Origin: Clostridia bacterium
GTDB taxonomy: Bacteria > Bacillota > Clostridia > Oscillospirales > Acutalibacteraceae
Length of the DNA: 7,561 nucleotides
NCBI GenBank assembly: GCA_900766945.1
Contig: CAAFXD010000185.1
Span: 1 to 7,561 of the forward strand
Direction of reading: 5' to 3'
Part shown: positions 6,489 to 7,561 of the stretch, piece by piece
How positions within the stretch are numbered: position 1 is the first letter of the stretch
How the letters are laid out: each line of letters opens with the position of its first letter
The notes under the pieces: generated by a model
Seen by the model: only the letters and a program-made list of their open reading frames with translations
Told to the model about the DNA's origin: nothing
Databases searched by the model: none
Translations under genes and position numbers: made by a program

Positions 6489-7561
6489 ATGCGCCGTAAG
6501 CAATGGTGTTTGTCTGCGTGTGATAAAGATGCGGCGGCACAGCTTGCCGAAAGCGGCGGGCTGGACCCGTTTTTGGCATTGCTTTTAACCGCCCGCGGGC
6601 TGACCGACGAAGTCGAGGCGGAAGCGTTCCTGTCTGCGGAGATACAGGACTTTGACCCGTTCTCGCTTGCCGATATGGAAAAAGCGGTGGAGCGCATTGC
6701 CGCCGCGATAGAGAATTTTGAACGCATTGCCGTTTTCGGGGATTACGACGCCGACGGCGTGACCTCGACGGCGCTTTTGTATTCGTATTTGGTGTCGCAG
6801 GGGGCAAATGTTGAGTACCGCATTCCCGACCGTATACGCGAGGGCTACGGTATTTCGTGTGCGGCGGTGCAGGAACTTGCCGCAAGCGGCGTCAGTTTGA
6901 TTGTGACGGTCGATAACGGCATTGCGGCACTGCAAGAAGTTGCGCTTGCCAAAGAACTCGGGGTGGATGTGGTCATTACCGACCACCATACACCGGGCGA
7001 ACAGTTGCCCGATGCGGTGGCTGTCGTCAATCCGCACCGCAAAGACTGCCCGTCCGAATTTAAAGCGTTTGCGGGCGTGGGTGTGGCGTTCCAACTCGTT
7101 TGTGCGTTGGAGGGCGACTGTGATTCGGTTCTGCATTCCTACGCCGATTTGCTTGCTATTGGGACGCTTGCCGATGTGGTGCCCTTAATCGGGGAAAACC
7201 GCGCGTTGGTGAAAAAAGGCATTCGCCGCATCAATGCCGGCACACGCCCGGGTATTGAGGCGTTAAAAGCCGTAGCCGGGGTAGCGGACCGCCCCTTGAC
7301 CGCCTCGAATGTGGCGTTCACCTTGGCGCCGCGCATCAATGCCGCAGGGCGCATCGGCAGTGCCGAAACCGCGTTGCAACTGTTGCTTTGCGACAACGAG
7401 CAGGACGCGATAGAACTTGCAAACGAAACGGATATTTTAAATAAACAGCGTCAGGCGATTGAAACGAAAATTTCCGCCGAGGCAATCCGGCAAATTGAGG
7501 AAAACCCCACTGTGAAATATGCAAGTGTTTTGGTCGTATCGGGCGAGGGGTGGCACCCCGG
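6489..7561 (+). CDS. recJ: Single-stranded-DNA-specific 5'-3' exonuclease RecJ (3' end missing)
   Basis: The frame starts at ATG 6489 and stays open to the window edge, giving 357 complete codons. Full RecJ proteins are about 550-800 residues, so the OB-fold and any C-terminal domain lie outside. The DHH-superfamily metal-binding motifs occur in order: GDYDADG (84-90), VDNG (141-144), TDHH (164-167) and GTLADVVPL (225-233). The DHHA1 part follows with PRINAAGR (281-288) and SGEGWHPG at the cut edge. All catalytic Asp and His residues expected in this stretch are present, so the gene looks intact and active. RecJ degrades single-stranded DNA 5' to 3' in recombinational repair, mismatch repair and base excision repair in the cytoplasm. 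It is divergent from the dehydratase gene and has its own extended -10 promoter and AAAGGGGG ribosome binding site. Confidence 0.
   Translation, partial: MRRKQWCLSACDKDAAAQLAESGGLDPFLALLLTARGLTDEVEAEAFLSAEIQDFDPFSLADMEKAVERIAAAIENFERIAVFGDYDADGVTSTALLYSYLVSQGANVEYRIPDRIREGYGISCAAVQELAASGVSLIVTVDNGIAALQEVALAKELGVDVVITDHHTPGEQLPDAVAVVNPHRKDCPSEFKAFAGVGVAFQLVCALEGDCDSVLHSYADLLAIGTLADVVPLIGENRALVKKGIRRINAGTRPGIEALKAVAGVADRPLTASNVAFTLAPRINAAGRIGSAETALQLLLCDNEQDAIELANETDILNKQRQAIETKISAEAIRQIEENPTVKYASVLVVSGEGWHP

Noticed and set aside
6454..7136. Long open frames antisense to recJ
   Set aside because: Low-complexity Arg/Ser/Pro/Ala-rich translations opposite a clear RecJ; typical shadows of a codon-biased gene, with no ribosome binding site.
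1..7561. Mobile element, CRISPR array, tRNA or rRNA
   Set aside because: No spaced direct repeats, transposase or integrase motifs, terminal inverted repeats or cloverleaf sequences were seen on either strand.

Overview
The window looks like chromosomal DNA from a Gram-positive anaerobe of the class Clostridia, probably a gut-type Oscillospiraceae/Ruminococcaceae relative. This is inferred from AAAGG/GGAG-type ribosome binding sites, sigma-A style TTGAMA-17-TAAAAT promoters, compact Rho-independent terminators, a Firmicutes-style cytoplasmic serine hydrolase and roughly even base composition. No rRNA or other taxonomic marker is present, so the assignment is tentative. There is no IS element, CRISPR array, tRNA or phage gene.

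Layout, left to right. (1) Bases 1-1458, plus strand: the 3' part of a right-handed beta-helix protein that resembles family GH110 alpha-1,3-galactosidases, closed by a strong hairpin terminator. (2) 1527-3137, minus: a beta-lactamase-fold serine hydrolase with a roughly 200-residue extra C-terminal region, convergent with gene 1 and driven by its own extended -10 promoter. (3) 3271-4338 and 4358-6271, minus: a two-gene unit read from 6271 leftwards. It holds a membrane-anchored nucleotide-sugar 4,6-dehydratase (CapD/WbpM/PglF type) and then, after 19 bases, a branched-chain amino acid aminotransferase (ilvE). A sigma-A promoter precedes the pair and a textbook terminator follows it. (4) 6489 to the right edge, plus: the 5' two-thirds or so of recJ, read divergently from the dehydratase.

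The genes do not form one obvious pathway. The galactosidase-like enzyme suggests use of host or dietary alpha-galactosylated glycans, the dehydratase makes a precursor for surface glycans, IlvE handles Leu/Ile/Val nitrogen, and RecJ is a DNA-repair exonuclease. The 217-base gap at 6272-6488 holds two back-to-back promoters, and the 130-base gap around 3138-3270 holds one promoter and one terminator. I see no clearly new biological system. The points most worth checking are the GH110-like enzyme in a probable Clostridia genome, the unexplained C-terminal domain of the serine hydrolase, and the coupling of a sugar dehydratase to ilvE with no other glycan gene beside it.
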